Origin: an uncultured Gammaproteobacteria bacterium
GTDB taxonomy: Bacteria > Pseudomonadota > Gammaproteobacteria > Pseudomonadales > Pseudohongiellaceae
Reading direction: 5' to 3'
Length of the DNA stretch: 44,085 nucleotides
NCBI GenBank assembly: GCA_913058275.1
Contig: CAJXQP010000003.1
Span: 1 to 44,085 of the forward strand
The notes beneath the pieces are model-generated. The model saw only the letters and a list, made by a program, of their open reading frames with translations. It was not told where the DNA came from and did no database searches. Position numbers and translations under genes: made by a program. This document shows, piece after piece, positions 33,411 through 42,445 of the stretch (the stretch's first letter is position 1; the number at the start of each line of letters is the position of its first letter).

Positions 33411-34790
33411 ATGTTCTCAAAAATTACTGGTTCGACCAAAAAATTCTTAGTTCTTTCCACTACCGTACTGATCAGTAATTCATTGATTGCGGCCGATGGA
33501 CCCTGGAGCCTATCTGATGCTCTCGGGCTAGATAACGGCTTCACGCTAAGTGGCGAGCATCAATCTCGGTTCGAGCACTACGATGGCAATGTGTTTGTCG
33601 GCGCTAGCCCCAATGACGGCGCTTTCTTTCTACGCACGACGCTAGACGCCCAGTACAAGCAAGATGGCTTTAGCGCTCAGGTGGAGATGATGGATGCCCG
33701 ACAGGGTCAAGCCGATAGAGACACGCGGCTTACCACCTCACAAGTAAGCACTCTCGATTTACTACAGGCGAATGTCGCCTACAAGTTTGGCAGTGATAAC
33801 TCTAGCGAGATCCGCGCGGGTCGTTTCACGCAGGATTGGGGAAGCCGCACTCTGATTGCTAGAAACCGTTACCGCAACACTATTAATACATTTGATGGCA
33901 TCTCCTTCAATCACACGCAGGCAAATGGCAACGAATTTAAATTCTTATCGGCGCAACCGGTACGACGAACTCCTCGAGATCGATTGAGCTTGCTCGACAA
34001 TGATCACCGTGGTGACAAGTCTAGCGAAGCGCTGCGGATTCATGGCGTGTTTGCCAACTTGCCGAACCTGCTACCCTCTGTTTTAAATATCGATTTAGAT
34101 CTAGAGACTTATTACATCGCGCTGAAAGAAAAAGACACTAGGAAACTACAAACTAGCAATCGTGAACTTCATACTTTTGGCTTTCGCGCCCGCTCTGCCG
34201 CATCGGTCAACGAGTGGGACATAAATTGGGAGTCGATTTTTCAGACAGGTGAACGCAGGGCGTCTAGCAACCCGCTTGATTCAGTGGATCTCGACCATCA
34301 GGCCTTCTACCAACGAGTGGAGCTGGCGTATAGCTTCGATACACCATCAAGGCTACGAGCGATATTCGAATTTAACTATGCCAGCGGTGACGAAAGCCCT
34401 CTCGATAACGACAGTGGCCGATTCGATACAATCCTCGGCGTGTCTGCCTTCGAGTTTGGCCCGGTTTCTCTTTACGCGCCGATCAGTCGCAGCAACATCA
34501 TTACGCCAGGAATTCGACTAACTGCGACACCTTGGACGAACGTAGCCTTGATGGCGGACTATCGGCATTTTTGGCTTGCCGAAGATAAGGACAGTTGGGG
34601 AAGAACGGGCCAGCGCGATGTAACCGGTAAAAGCGGCGACTATATGGGTCAGCATCTAGAGCTGAGAGTTAGATGGAGTGTCGTACCTGGTAATGTGCGT
34701 CTGGACAGTGGCTTGATCCTTCTTGACTCGAAAAACCTTATTGATGAGCAATCTACGTTCTTCTACATAGGAACGAATATCGACTTTTAA
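33411..34790 (+). CDS. Alginate-export-type outer membrane porin
   Basis: A 459-residue outer membrane beta-barrel. It has a signal peptide ('LVLSTTVLISNSLIAADG'), long amphipathic strands ('GFTLSGEHQSRFEHYDGN', 'DDGAFFLRTTLDAQYK'-like, 'GRFTQDWGSRTLIARNRYRN', 'HLELRVRWSVVPGNVRLDSG') and a terminal phenylalanine ('FFYIGTNIDF'), as expected for barrels. The region 'GRFTQDWGSRTLIARNRYRNTINTFDG' resembles the alginate-export domain family (AlgE-like). Some members secrete alginate, but many are substrate-specific porins; no alginate gene is near, so general uptake or efflux of a polar compound is as likely. It ends in a terminator at 34846. Confidence 0.83.
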   Translation: MFSKITGSTKKFLVLSTTVLISNSLIAADGPWSLSDALGLDNGFTLSGEHQSRFEHYDGNVFVGASPNDGAFFLRTTLDAQYKQDGFSAQVEMMDARQGQADRDTRLTTSQVSTLDLLQANVAYKFGSDNSSEIRAGRFTQDWGSRTLIARNRYRNTINTFDGISFNHTQANGNEFKFLSAQPVRRTPRDRLSLLDNDHRGDKSSEALRIHGVFANLPNLLPSVLNIDLDLETYYIALKEKDTRKLQTSNRELHTFGFRARSAASVNEWDINWESIFQTGERRASSNPLDSVDLDHQAFYQRVELAYSFDTPSRLRAIFEFNYASGDESPLDNDSGRFDTILGVSAFEFGPVSLYAPISRSNIITPGIRLTATPWTNVALMADYRHFWLAEDKDSWGRTGQRDVTGKSGDYMGQHLELRVRWSVVPGNVRLDSGLILLDSKNLIDEQSTFFYIGTNIDF

Positions 34791-34845
34791 ATTATCACCT
34801 GCGGGCGGGTCAAATTTCGAACCGCACAGTCATTTTCTAAATCAT

Positions 34846-34883
34846 AAAAAAAGCCTAACCACTAAAGCGTGATTGGGCTTTTT
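34846..34883. terminator. Bidirectional terminator after the porin
   Basis: AAAAAAGCCTAACCAC-TAAAGC-GTGATTGGGCTTTTT: stem with A and T flanks and two mismatches, 55 bases after the porin stop and 25 before the convergent SapC stop. Confidence 0.82.
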
Positions 34884-34908
34884 AATATCTGATTTACTAT
34901 CTAAAAAT

Positions 34909-35640
34909 CTAAGAGGTCGCTAGGGCTGCCTTATCCGCGTTGTACTGCATCTCAGAAATTCTTCTAAGCTGCTGCAGAGAGCTCAGGTGCGCATAGATTA
35001 AGGGAATCAATCCCTGCTTACGCAAATCTAAGAAATCTTCATCAGACAATGCATTGAGCTTCTTCTCATCAATGGTATAAACGCCATCGATATTATAGCG
35101 TGGCGAATCTTGATGATGTTGAAGTTGCAGCTGTTGCGTCGTTAACAGATCCTTCTCTTTGATTATTTTACAGATGTTTTCGGTCTGCACAGTTTGCTCT
35201 GCGGCCTTCATCATGGATTCTATGCGCTGCGCTAAGTAGGCAGTCTGCTCGCCGTCTTCTTTAAACAACGGTTCGCCCTCTGTTTCGCTCAACATAGAAC
35301 TTTCTTCATCGACCAATACGGCGAGTTGATCGCCTGTGGCGTCCACTCGAACCATGGAGAAAGGCGCATTACTGAACCTAACCGGAATGACTCGTGCCTG
35401 CCATTCCTCTGTTTGGCAATAGAGGTTGTGACCCTCTCTTAGGCCCATGATCGCGACAGGAACGAATTTTTCTCCGCTGCTATCTTTGACGAATACTAAC
35501 GAAAATTCTGAACACAGAGTGAAGAAGTCCTGCGAGATTATAGGAATCAGGTGCAGATCTTTGAAACGCGTGTAGTCGCCGGATTCGGTTATTTTTAGCT
35601 TGGCGTGTCTATCTTTTTTCAGGGGTACTGGTAAAGCCAT
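34909..35640 (-). CDS. SapC family protein
   Basis: A 243-residue protein of the SapC family. It opens with 'KDRHAKLKITESGDYTRFKD' and 'LHLIPIISQDFFTLCSEFSLVFVKD', followed by 'PVAIMGLREGHNLYCQTEEW' and 'IPVRFSNAPFSMV', all typical of the domain. The family is named after a Campylobacter S-layer locus, but its role elsewhere is not established. There is no signal peptide. The tail (about residues 165-235) is helical and charged. It is a single gene, convergent with the porin, separated by the terminator. Confidence 0.88.
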   Translation of the reverse strand: MALPVPLKKDRHAKLKITESGDYTRFKDLHLIPIISQDFFTLCSEFSLVFVKDSSGEKFVPVAIMGLREGHNLYCQTEEWQARVIPVRFSNAPFSMVRVDATGDQLAVLVDEESSMLSETEGEPLFKEDGEQTAYLAQRIESMMKAAEQTVQTENICKIIKEKDLLTTQQLQLQHHQDSPRYNIDGVYTIDEKKLNALSDEDFLDLRKQGLIPLIYAHLSSLQQLRRISEMQYNADKAALATS

Positions 35641-35834
35641 TCTCTACTACCTTTTAGTTCAATAGTCGCGGAACAGTCTACCTAGAAAGTACCTAATAAA
35701 ACAGGTCAATTGCTTGAGTGACTTTGCTTTGACTATCACTGTTTTAGCAACCCTATAGGTGCAGCGTCACTGCTGGATTTGGGTTTCTGCGCCTACCAGA
35801 TGCGCCTGGCCGTCCTCTCTGATTTTCGTAGCTA

Positions 35835-36605
35835 TCATCTTATTAGCCTGCTTGATGCCCATAGATAGAACCCCAGCAGCACCAAGAGGCAGATCACTCC
35901 AACCGTCACATGTCTGGAAATCAGCTGCTCCCAACTCCATGCATGGTCGTTGATGAGCTTGAGCGCATCTGTGGGTTCGCCACCGGTGAGGCCATAAGGC
36001 ACTTGTAAGCGATCGCTAACTGATCGCCACCAAGTCATGAACATATCCGCGAAGCCTGCGGCGCCAATACCGAGGAACCCCCACCTGAGCCCCCCTTGTA
36101 GAGTTGAGTCTCTTTGCCGAGGTAGAACGAGAGCATCAATAGCGTCGCTAACACCATGCCGCCCCCGTCACAGCCGAATAGGATGTACTGCTCGGAATCG
36201 CTCTCTGAAATCAGTAGAGTGCCGATGCCCTGCATCAAAAGCAGGAACGCCGCTATTGCCACCCAACCATTGTGCATGCGCCGGCATCGTAAAGGTGATT
36301 CTTTGGATACTGGTGCCGAAACCACTCAGCTGAACCCCGAAGGCGAAGGCCAGCATGGCAGGCAATGCGGCTAAGCAGATTATTTTCTCTAGGGCGGGAT
36401 CTTCGATTGCCGTGGCGCTGTCGACGGCCTCCACCGTAAAACCGTTATCGAGCACGTTTGGGGCGGTAGCGGAAATTGTCTCACTGTCTGCCTTGCCGTG
36501 CTGCTTGATCGCTTCGGCCTTGGCATAGTCGGCGCCACACTTCGAACAGATTGGCCCCGCATCCTTGGGATGCTCTTATCAGGCGCAATTGTCTGTGGTT
36601 TCCAT
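35835..36605 (-). pseudogene. Zinc-ribbon multi-pass membrane protein, multiply frameshifted
   Basis: No single frame gives a protein, but three frames in succession do. From about 36605 they read 'METTDNCA', a stop/frame break, then a zinc-ribbon half 'GPICSKCGADYAKAEAIKQH', then 'LAALPAMLAFAFGVQLSGFG', a shift at about 36280 into 'VAIAAFLLLMQGIGTLLISE' and 'DGGGMVLATLLMLSFYLGKE', and another at about 36085 into 'LRWGFLGIGAAGFADMFMTW' and 'HVTVGVICLLVLLGFYLWAS' ending at 35835. At least three frame changes are needed, so this is a decayed gene, not one error. Five or so helices remain. The function of the ancestor is unknown. Confidence 0.72.
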
Positions 36606-36719
36606 GTTGCCTTTCCATTTTTATTCTGGCTATTCGGTCTTCTCTCATCGCGCGAACAGCAGGGGAGGTCACCTAGAATTGACGAACTTGATTTTCGTTG
36701 TTGCCATTAATGCTGTCGG

Positions 36720-37043
36720 CTAATTCGTTCCGGGCTTTTGTTCCTGCACTAACACCCAAGGCGCCACGACCACTGCCCATAGCTCACGGTCCTCTGTCTT
36801 CCACTGCTGCGCCTGCTCGTCACTCACCTTCATGATCTGCTCTTGCTCCATCCACGCCTTCACCTGATCGTGATTATCGAAGGTGAATTCGTAGGCCACA
36901 TCGATCAAATCCAGATCGGCAGACACGGCAATCACACACTCGATCAGTTGGTGCTCGTGTAAGGCGCCCCATTTTATCTTGGCAGTATCTTGGTTTAGTT
37001 TCTGCCTGACGACTGCCGGATCCCTATCGCTTGCTTCGCTCAT
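36720..37043 (-). CDS. DUF2288 family protein
   Basis: A 107-residue cytosolic protein matching DUF2288: 'VRQKLNQDTAKIKWGALHEH', 'VIAVSADLDLIDVAYEF', 'VKAWMEQEQIMKVSDEQA' and the ending 'LWAVVVAPWVLVQE'. Family function is unknown. Its start overlaps the stop of the CoA-transferase by 4 bases (ATGA), so translation is coupled, though the two functions have no known link. Length and conserved C-terminal pattern are normal for the family. Confidence 0.87.
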   Translation of the reverse strand: MSEASDRDPAVVRQKLNQDTAKIKWGALHEHQLIECVIAVSADLDLIDVAYEFTFDNHDQVKAWMEQEQIMKVSDEQAQQWKTEDRELWAVVVAPWVLVQEQKPGTN

Positions 37044-38257
37044 ATCGAGTCGTCTGTTAGATCTGCTATCTCTTCGTCATTGAACCCAAAGCGTTTGAGT
37101 ACTTCTTCGGTATGCTCGCCTAATTTGGGCGCCGCCTTAGCGGGCAGTTTGTCAGCGCCACTTACTTTAAATGGGCTGTTAACGGTTCGCATCAATCCGT
37201 GCTCGGGATGATCCAGCGGAACGATAATATCGTTCGCCTCTTTTTGCTTATCGTTTGCAGCCTCTTCGTAGTTGGACACAACAGTGTGAGGCACATCCGC
37301 CTGCTCCAACTTAAGCAGCCAATGCGCAATCGGCTGCTTAAGTATTGTCTCGGAAACTTCTTTAATAAGCGTTGGCATGTTGGCAATCCGGGCCTCGTTG
37401 TCACAAAAACGAGTGTCCTCGGGCAAATCATTTCTATCGATAGCATTGCAGAAGGGACGCCAATCTTTCGCGGCATTCACCATGCTCATTTTAAGCAGTC
37501 GATCGTCGCTAGTTGGATAATGCAGAGAGGTAAAATTATAAGCATTCTCGCGAGGGCGCTTTTCTCTAAACTGCGCACCTGCGAGTTGCGCCTGCAGCAT
37601 GACCGCATTTGACCAGGCACCGTTAGCCAAGAGAGATGTCGATACCTTGCAACCCTCTCCCGTTTTCTCGCGCCGATAAAGGCCTGTCATTATGGAGCCG
37701 AACAGCGCCATACCGCTTGGATGATCGCCGGAGCCGTAAGGAAATTGCGCAAGCCAACCCTCATAAGGAAAAATTTGGTGTTCAATACCTGATCGCGACC
37801 AGTAGGAGACGGTGTCGTAACCGGGCTTGTGTGCCTCCTCGCCTTCTTCTCCGAAGCCAGTAGCTAGAGCGTAGATAATACGGGAATTTATAGCGCGAAT
37901 GGATTCGTAGTCGAGCTTGAGCTTGTCCAGCGCCTTCAATCGGTAGTTGGTTATCAACACATCTGCTTCGCTGACTATCTTGCAGAGTGCTGCGTAGGCT
38001 GCTGGAGACTTGAGATCTAGCACCACGCTCTTCTTGTTGCGATTATCCACCTCAAAACCATAGGCCATATCAGAAATAGGCAGGCCGTTTATCTTCCTAT
38101 GCCAGTTTCGATTGAGGTCGCCCGTCTTTGGAGGTTCAACCTTAATAACTTCAGCGCCGTAATCTGCCAATATGACGGCAGCAGATGGCGCAAGAATCAT
38201 GGATGCTAATTCAACAACACGGAGATTGCTGAACAGAGGATTTGTGTCAGTTGTCAT
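37040..38257 (-). CDS. CaiB/BaiF (class III) CoA-transferase
   Basis: A 405-residue cytosolic family III CoA-transferase, transferring CoA between carboxylic acids. Visible: N-terminal 'VVELASMILAPSAAVILADYGAEVIKVEPP', 'NRNKKSVVLDLKSP', and 'HKPGYDTVSYWSRSG', whose aspartate (D148) aligns with the catalytic aspartate of formyl-CoA transferase. The substrate is unknown; members act on oxalate, carnitine, bile acids and itaconate-like acids. It forms an overlapping pair with the DUF2288 gene. Confidence 0.9.
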   Translation of the reverse strand: MTTDTNPLFSNLRVVELASMILAPSAAVILADYGAEVIKVEPPKTGDLNRNWHRKINGLPISDMAYGFEVDNRNKKSVVLDLKSPAAYAALCKIVSEADVLITNYRLKALDKLKLDYESIRAINSRIIYALATGFGEEGEEAHKPGYDTVSYWSRSGIEHQIFPYEGWLAQFPYGSGDHPSGMALFGSIMTGLYRREKTGEGCKVSTSLLANGAWSNAVMLQAQLAGAQFREKRPRENAYNFTSLHYPTSDDRLLKMSMVNAAKDWRPFCNAIDRNDLPEDTRFCDNEARIANMPTLIKEVSETILKQPIAHWLLKLEQADVPHTVVSNYEEAANDKQKEANDIIVPLDHPEHGLMRTVNSPFKVSGADKLPAKAAPKLGEHTEEVLKRFGFNDEEIADLTDDSI

Positions 38258-38378
38258 AGAGAGTTCTTTTGATCAGTTAGGGAAGCTTGCGCGAAGTCTA
38301 GGCAAGCTCCTCTACTGAGCATCAAGACAAAAGCAGCACTGCATCAAATTGCAATCACTGCGGGGTTTCATTCAGGCG

Positions 38379-38816
38379 CTAGTCTGCAACCAAGCCTGCA
38401 ATCTCAGAGGGAGTCGCGCGCAGTGCTAACGCTACCCTATCGAAGAAGTCTAGCTCGAAACTACGGATAATCTCGTCACTGCGAATCACTTTCTGCAAGG
38501 AGGCCAAGATGAGCATGCGCTCGCGTTCATCCAGCTTGCGCGATGCAGTGGAGAGATAGCTCTCTAAAGACTGTGTCTCGAAAACCTCTGAGGAAGATGC
38601 CGTGCGTATTTCGGCGACAGAGATATCTTGCCCAAGCTCTTCTTTGAGAACTTTCTGAACTGTCTCAAGCTCAACCGTTTCAACGTTAGAGTCAGCGCGC
38701 GTTACTCGTGCTAACACCATCAGCATGACTTCCTTAAACAGTTCCTGCCTATGCTTCGCTCTGTGCTTGTTGTCACTGATCAATTTTGTGATCTTTGAAA
38801 AATCTACCAGGCTCAT
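38379..38816 (-). CDS. TerB family protein
   Basis: A 145-residue helical protein of the TerB family. The start 'FKEVMLMVLARVTRADSNVE' is the typical acidic first helix pair, and 'LILASLQKVIRSDEIIRSFELDFFDRVALAL' the second half with the conserved acidic-helix pattern. TerB proteins bind divalent metal and are linked to stress or tellurite resistance, but isolated TerB-like genes are common and of unknown role. No other ter genes are nearby. Confidence 0.87.
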   Translation of the reverse strand: MSLVDFSKITKLISDNKHRAKHRQELFKEVMLMVLARVTRADSNVETVELETVQKVLKEELGQDISVAEIRTASSSEVFETQSLESYLSTASRKLDERERMLILASLQKVIRSDEIIRSFELDFFDRVALALRATPSEIAGLVAD

Positions 38817-39132
38817 AGTATTTCCTAAGTTGTGTCCTGCTGGATTCCAGCAGCGGTTAGTGAATCCAATTGTTAGGATAGCAGAATTGTTCCATTGTCA
38901 GAACATAGTTGGGTGAATTAGCAATGTGTTTCAATAAATTACAAATTTGAGACCCGGACTTTGGCTTTCTCAGCCCATCGAAGCTAGAGCCCTCTTGTCC
39001 CCTGCCAAAAAAATTGCCAAACTACTCATTCTCGTACTGAAATATGTCTCTCTACGCTATCCAAACTATGGTGGCCAAGCGGCGAAACTTCAATGCGGCT
39101 CGAAGACAATATTACGGAAACACGAAGGCACT
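38817..39132. other. Intergenic region, nothing supported
   Basis: The 316 bases between the TerB-like gene and the FMN-binding gene contain only the in-frame upstream extension of the latter (38947-39132), which has no signal or domain. I see no promoter or RNA I would defend. Confidence 0.4.
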
Positions 39133-39702
39133 ATGCCACTGCAGCATTCGATTCATTCTTGGCTAAAGACTCTATTGAGCACTGGACTGCTCGTGCTCGT
39201 AATTCTATCCAATGGCGCGATCTTCAATGGCGGCGTTCAGGCCAAAAATAAGGATCACACCACCATAAGACTGCTCAAAGAAGTCGTGCCGGGCGCGGAT
39301 AGCTTCTCGGAGAAGGAAGGTGAGGTTCCCGTCTACAAGGCCTATAAGACTGACTCAGACACTGGCGAGCAGACCCTGATCGGCTATGCCTTCGTCTCCG
39401 CGGACACCCATCCCGAGCCTAGCGGTTACACCAGCCAGATCGACAGCCTCATCGGTATGGATCTTGAGGGCAACATCGTTGGCTTAAAGGTCATCTATTA
39501 CAAAGAATCCCTGCGCCATACTTGGGGAGATTTCTTTGCCTGGGATGGCTATGAAGAACAGTTCGTTGGTAAACGCGCCGAACAGCGATTCCAGATTGGC
39601 AACGACATAGACGGCATCGTGAAGGCCACAATCTCAAGCAAGGCCATGGCCAGGGGTGTTAGGCACTCTGTCCGCGCTGTTACCCTAGAGTATCTGCGCT
39701 AG
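39133..39702 (+). CDS. FMN-binding domain protein
   Basis: A 189-residue exported or membrane-anchored protein. An N-terminal hydrophobic stretch ('LLSTGLLVLVILSNGAIFNGG') precedes an FMN-binding domain of the NqrC/RnfG/NosR kind: 'YTSQIDSLIGMDLEGNIVGLKV' and 'GIVKATISSKAMARGVRHSV'. The threonine in the 'ATISS' region corresponds to the family's flavin-attachment position, but the usual S/T-G-A-T is K-A-T here, so covalent flavinylation is uncertain. No ApbE gene is visible. I move the start from 38947 to ATG 39133, where GAAGG lies 4 bases upstream. It is followed 132 bases later by the cyclase gene. Confidence 0.8.
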   Translation: MPLQHSIHSWLKTLLSTGLLVLVILSNGAIFNGGVQAKNKDHTTIRLLKEVVPGADSFSEKEGEVPVYKAYKTDSDTGEQTLIGYAFVSADTHPEPSGYTSQIDSLIGMDLEGNIVGLKVIYYKESLRHTWGDFFAWDGYEEQFVGKRAEQRFQIGNDIDGIVKATISSKAMARGVRHSVRAVTLEYLR

Positions 39703-39834
39703 TTCTTGCTCGACTATTCTTAGCATAGCTATAAGAAAGCCCTGCAGGTGTGTTCTCTGCTTGATAGCGCTAGACTCTCTCGCGCAAGCTCTCTATTCTG
39801 GATTGAAATTCGCTCACCTGAAAAGGCTATCCTC

Positions 39835-40890
39835 ATGCGCAACACCTTCAAGTCTATTAAATCACTCGCTAGCATCGGTAGTGTTTGTGCCGCCATGTTT
39901 GCACTTAGTCAGGCTCATGCTCAGCCGTTTGAGGCGCATCCCTCAACTCAGGAAGAGTCTATCAAGGTGACGCTGGAAACGCTGGCTGGTTGGGAGCAGG
40001 AGCTCTCCAACTGGGGACGCTGGGGACCTGATGACCAGCGCGGCACCCTTAACCTGATTACGGCTGCGAAGACTAAACAGGCCGCCTCTTTGGTGCTCTC
40101 AGGCGAAAGCGTGACCTTGCAGCACTTCGTAACCACCGAACCGCCCGCAATAGACAGTGCCGCCTTCGGCCCTACCGATCATTGGATGAGCCGAATAGAC
40201 CCAGTCACCGGCGAGCCTTCCTTCGCCCTGGATGAGATTCAGTTCTCTCTGCACGACGGCATGCTGTCTCACCTGGATGCACTGTGTCATTACCGCACCG
40301 AGATCGATGGCGAATACATTATCTTCAACGGCTACCCGCAGAACCTCACCGCCACTGGTTGTGAGGACCTAGCTATCGATCGCATGGGCACCTCTTATGT
40401 GACTCGCGGTATTCTGGTGGACATGCCTTTGATGCGCGGCGTCGAATGGCTGGACCCAAGCACTCCCATCTATGTAGAAGACTTGCTCGCTTGGGAAGAA
40501 TTTGCCGGTGTAACTATTAGCAGTGGCGACGCCTTATTCGTTCGCACTGGACGCTGGGCCATGCGCGATGCAGAAGGTCCTTGGCAGTACGGTCAGGCCG
40601 GCGCAGGTTTGCATGCCTCGGTACTGCCCTTTCTGCGTGAGCGAGATGTAGCAATATTGATAGGTGATGCGGTGAATGATGTGCAGCCTTCCGGCGTGTC
40701 GGGAATCAATAGGCCGATACACCAACTGACTCAGGTGAACCTAGGCCTGCCGATCGTCGACAACGGTTACATGAAGGACGTAGCAGAGACTGCAGCACGA
40801 CTGCAGCGCTGGGAATTTATGACGTCTATTCAGATCAACCCGATTAAAGGCGGTACAGCGAGTCCCTTTAACGCTCTGGCGACATTTTAG
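39835..40890 (+). CDS. Secreted cyclase-family (kynurenine formamidase-like) hydrolase
   Basis: A 351-residue protein with signal 'IGSVCAAMFALSQAHAQ' and a cyclase-family domain (PF04199 type): 'GTLNLITAAKTKQAASLV', the metal-binding segment 'HDGMLSHLDALCHYRTEIDG' with SHxD and a following histidine, 'TRGILVDMPLM', and 'GDALFVRTGRW'. Relatives hydrolyse N-formylkynurenine, isatin or similar amides or lactams with a divalent metal. Exported forms occur in environmental bacteria. The start is moved to ATG 39835 (track 39748) because the signal peptide begins there and AAAGG lies 9 bases upstream. Confidence 0.87.
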   Translation: MRNTFKSIKSLASIGSVCAAMFALSQAHAQPFEAHPSTQEESIKVTLETLAGWEQELSNWGRWGPDDQRGTLNLITAAKTKQAASLVLSGESVTLQHFVTTEPPAIDSAAFGPTDHWMSRIDPVTGEPSFALDEIQFSLHDGMLSHLDALCHYRTEIDGEYIIFNGYPQNLTATGCEDLAIDRMGTSYVTRGILVDMPLMRGVEWLDPSTPIYVEDLLAWEEFAGVTISSGDALFVRTGRWAMRDAEGPWQYGQAGAGLHASVLPFLRERDVAILIGDAVNDVQPSGVSGINRPIHQLTQVNLGLPIVDNGYMKDVAETAARLQRWEFMTSIQINPIKGGTASPFNALATF

Positions 40891-40911
40891 GCTGCCAGCG
40901 AGTTAGGACAC

Positions 40912-41484
40912 TCAGCGTGGATAAGCATCGCTCGCAGTGAAGGCTCGATAACCCTCGGCCATAGCTTGCGCGCAGTCGCCCGGCGCAGCTCCTCCAGCGA
41001 AGAAACCTTCGCAGGGCTGTGCTATTAATTCCGGCATGTTGCTACGCACCCAATCCCGTGCCTGGTAATAGATTGGTAAATCGTTAGAGCTAGTTTCCAC
41101 CGAAGACACTCTCCCATCCTCGAAGGCAATCTCGAAAGTATCCGTAACAAAGAAGTCGACAGCGAGCGCGAGCATCGGATCATCCTTTACCGTTATGGGA
41201 CAGCTAACTATGTTCGATGATTTGACCACACACTGTCTGCGTTCCACGATCTCGTAATTTCCACCTTCAGCCCAACCTTGGTAATACAAGAGTGACTCTT
41301 GTGAATCTTCTGCGTGCTCGAGCGCCTGTTTGAGACGCACCCTGTCGAATGAATAAAAGTCATCGATAAGGGATTCCGCAAGAGGCAACAGGGTTTCGGT
41401 GTCAGCAGGAGAAATCAATTTATCCGTAAAGCCACAGCCTTGAAACCCAGCAACTAGAACAACCATTTTTACTAGATTTCTCAT
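40912..41484 (-). CDS. Lipoprotein of unknown function
   Basis: A 190-residue probable lipoprotein with a short signal and 'GFQGC' as lipobox (cysteine at 17). The mature part has no family I recognise; the pattern 'AESLIDDFYSFDRVRLKQAL' with 'GNYEIVERRQCVV' suggests a small alpha-beta (NTF2-like) fold, which is a guess. Four further cysteines could pair. Its ATG lies 3 bases after the stop of the sterol-desaturase-type gene, so the two are coupled. Confidence 0.6.
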   Translation of the reverse strand: MRNLVKMVVLVAGFQGCGFTDKLISPADTETLLPLAESLIDDFYSFDRVRLKQALEHAEDSQESLLYYQGWAEGGNYEIVERRQCVVKSSNIVSCPITVKDDPMLALAVDFFVTDTFEIAFEDGRVSSVETSSNDLPIYYQARDWVRSNMPELIAQPCEGFFAGGAAPGDCAQAMAEGYRAFTASDAYPR

Positions 41485-41487
41485 AAT

Positions 41488-42384
41488 TCAGAGCTCTCGT
41501 AACGCTTTGTCAGACTTGAAAGGAATAAGGAGTTGAGTAACTATCGAGAGTTTTTCACCGCTGCCATTGCCTACCTGCTCAATATGACTCTTCCCAGAGA
41601 ATGTTCCGAATAGACGGTCCCATATAATAACTGTACAGCCGAAATTAGTATTGCTCTCTTTGTAGATACAGGAATGGTGCAGCTGATGCCATTCAGGTGT
41701 GTTGAACAGCCAACCCCATGCGCCCGAGACCAAAGGCAAATTGCTATGGCATAGGTGTGCCGTGTTGAGGCGAAACACGACGACCACTGCTACCACTTCA
41801 GCGCTAGCTCCTAGAAATGCCAAGGCGACTGCAGCACCTAAATTCAGCCCGAGGAATTCCAGTGGGTGAGTACGCTCAGCTCTGGCCACACTCATCTTGG
41901 TTATATGGTGATGAGTTGCATGGATTCGCCAGAGAAACATGAAACGATGCTGGAGGCGATGCGCCCAATAGCCAATTAATTCGGCGGCAAATACACCGAT
42001 AAGTGCTGCTATTAGCAGGCCGCCGGGAGTCGCCGCTTCTAGCCGAAATGGAAACCCTGATGCTTCCCGCACAGATTCAAACAGATTCGAGATGGGCGTG
42101 TCATAGGCTTGATCGTAGATTGGAGCCCAGATCAGAAAGGTACCGACTAACCAAAATAGATCCTCGGCGAGGTCCTTCCAGTTCAGCAACCAATCCTTCC
42201 TCTTTGGGAGTAGCCGTTCTGCAAGCAGTAACAGAGGAATTGGAGCAAACAAGAACAACGGTACGAGCAGCGACAGATCGGCCCATCCGTTGATAGCGGC
42301 GCTCGCCGTAAGTAAGGAAAGGCCGAGGACAATAATCGGCTGTGGTAGTGACCAAAGTGAAAAGAGGTTTGAGTTTTTTTGCAT
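41488..42384 (-). CDS. Sterol desaturase / fatty acid hydroxylase family membrane enzyme
   Basis: A 298-residue polytopic membrane di-iron enzyme. Histidine clusters are visible in the family order: 'YWAHRLQHRFMFLWRIHATHHH' (HxxxH and HxxHH) and later 'WHQLHHS' with 'CHSN' between. This fits hydroxylases and desaturases acting on lipids or sterols; the specific substrate is not predictable. Several N-terminal helices ('IIVLGLSLLTASAAINGWA', 'LLVPLFLFAPIPLLLLAE') precede the catalytic domain. ATG 42384 is chosen over GTG 42390 because ACGAG sits 6 bases before it. It is coupled to the downstream lipoprotein. Confidence 0.88.
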   Translation of the reverse strand: MQKNSNLFSLWSLPQPIIVLGLSLLTASAAINGWADLSLLVPLFLFAPIPLLLLAERLLPKRKDWLLNWKDLAEDLFWLVGTFLIWAPIYDQAYDTPISNLFESVREASGFPFRLEAATPGGLLIAALIGVFAAELIGYWAHRLQHRFMFLWRIHATHHHITKMSVARAERTHPLEFLGLNLGAAVALAFLGASAEVVAVVVVFRLNTAHLCHSNLPLVSGAWGWLFNTPEWHQLHHSCIYKESNTNFGCTVIIWDRLFGTFSGKSHIEQVGNGSGEKLSIVTQLLIPFKSDKALREL

Positions 42385-42445
42385 GGGCACTCGTTAATTC
42401 AAGTTAGGCGTTAGTCAAAAAATATCTGCGTGAAGCCATAAGAAG

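Noticed and set aside
35759-36374. Plus-strand ORFs at 35759, 36037 and 36156
   Set aside because: They are antisense to the decayed zinc-ribbon membrane gene and show no protein-like features; the minus strand gives coherent helices across three frames.
37199-37612. 137-residue plus-strand ORF
   Set aside because: Antisense of the CoA-transferase gene; no domain and no ribosome site.
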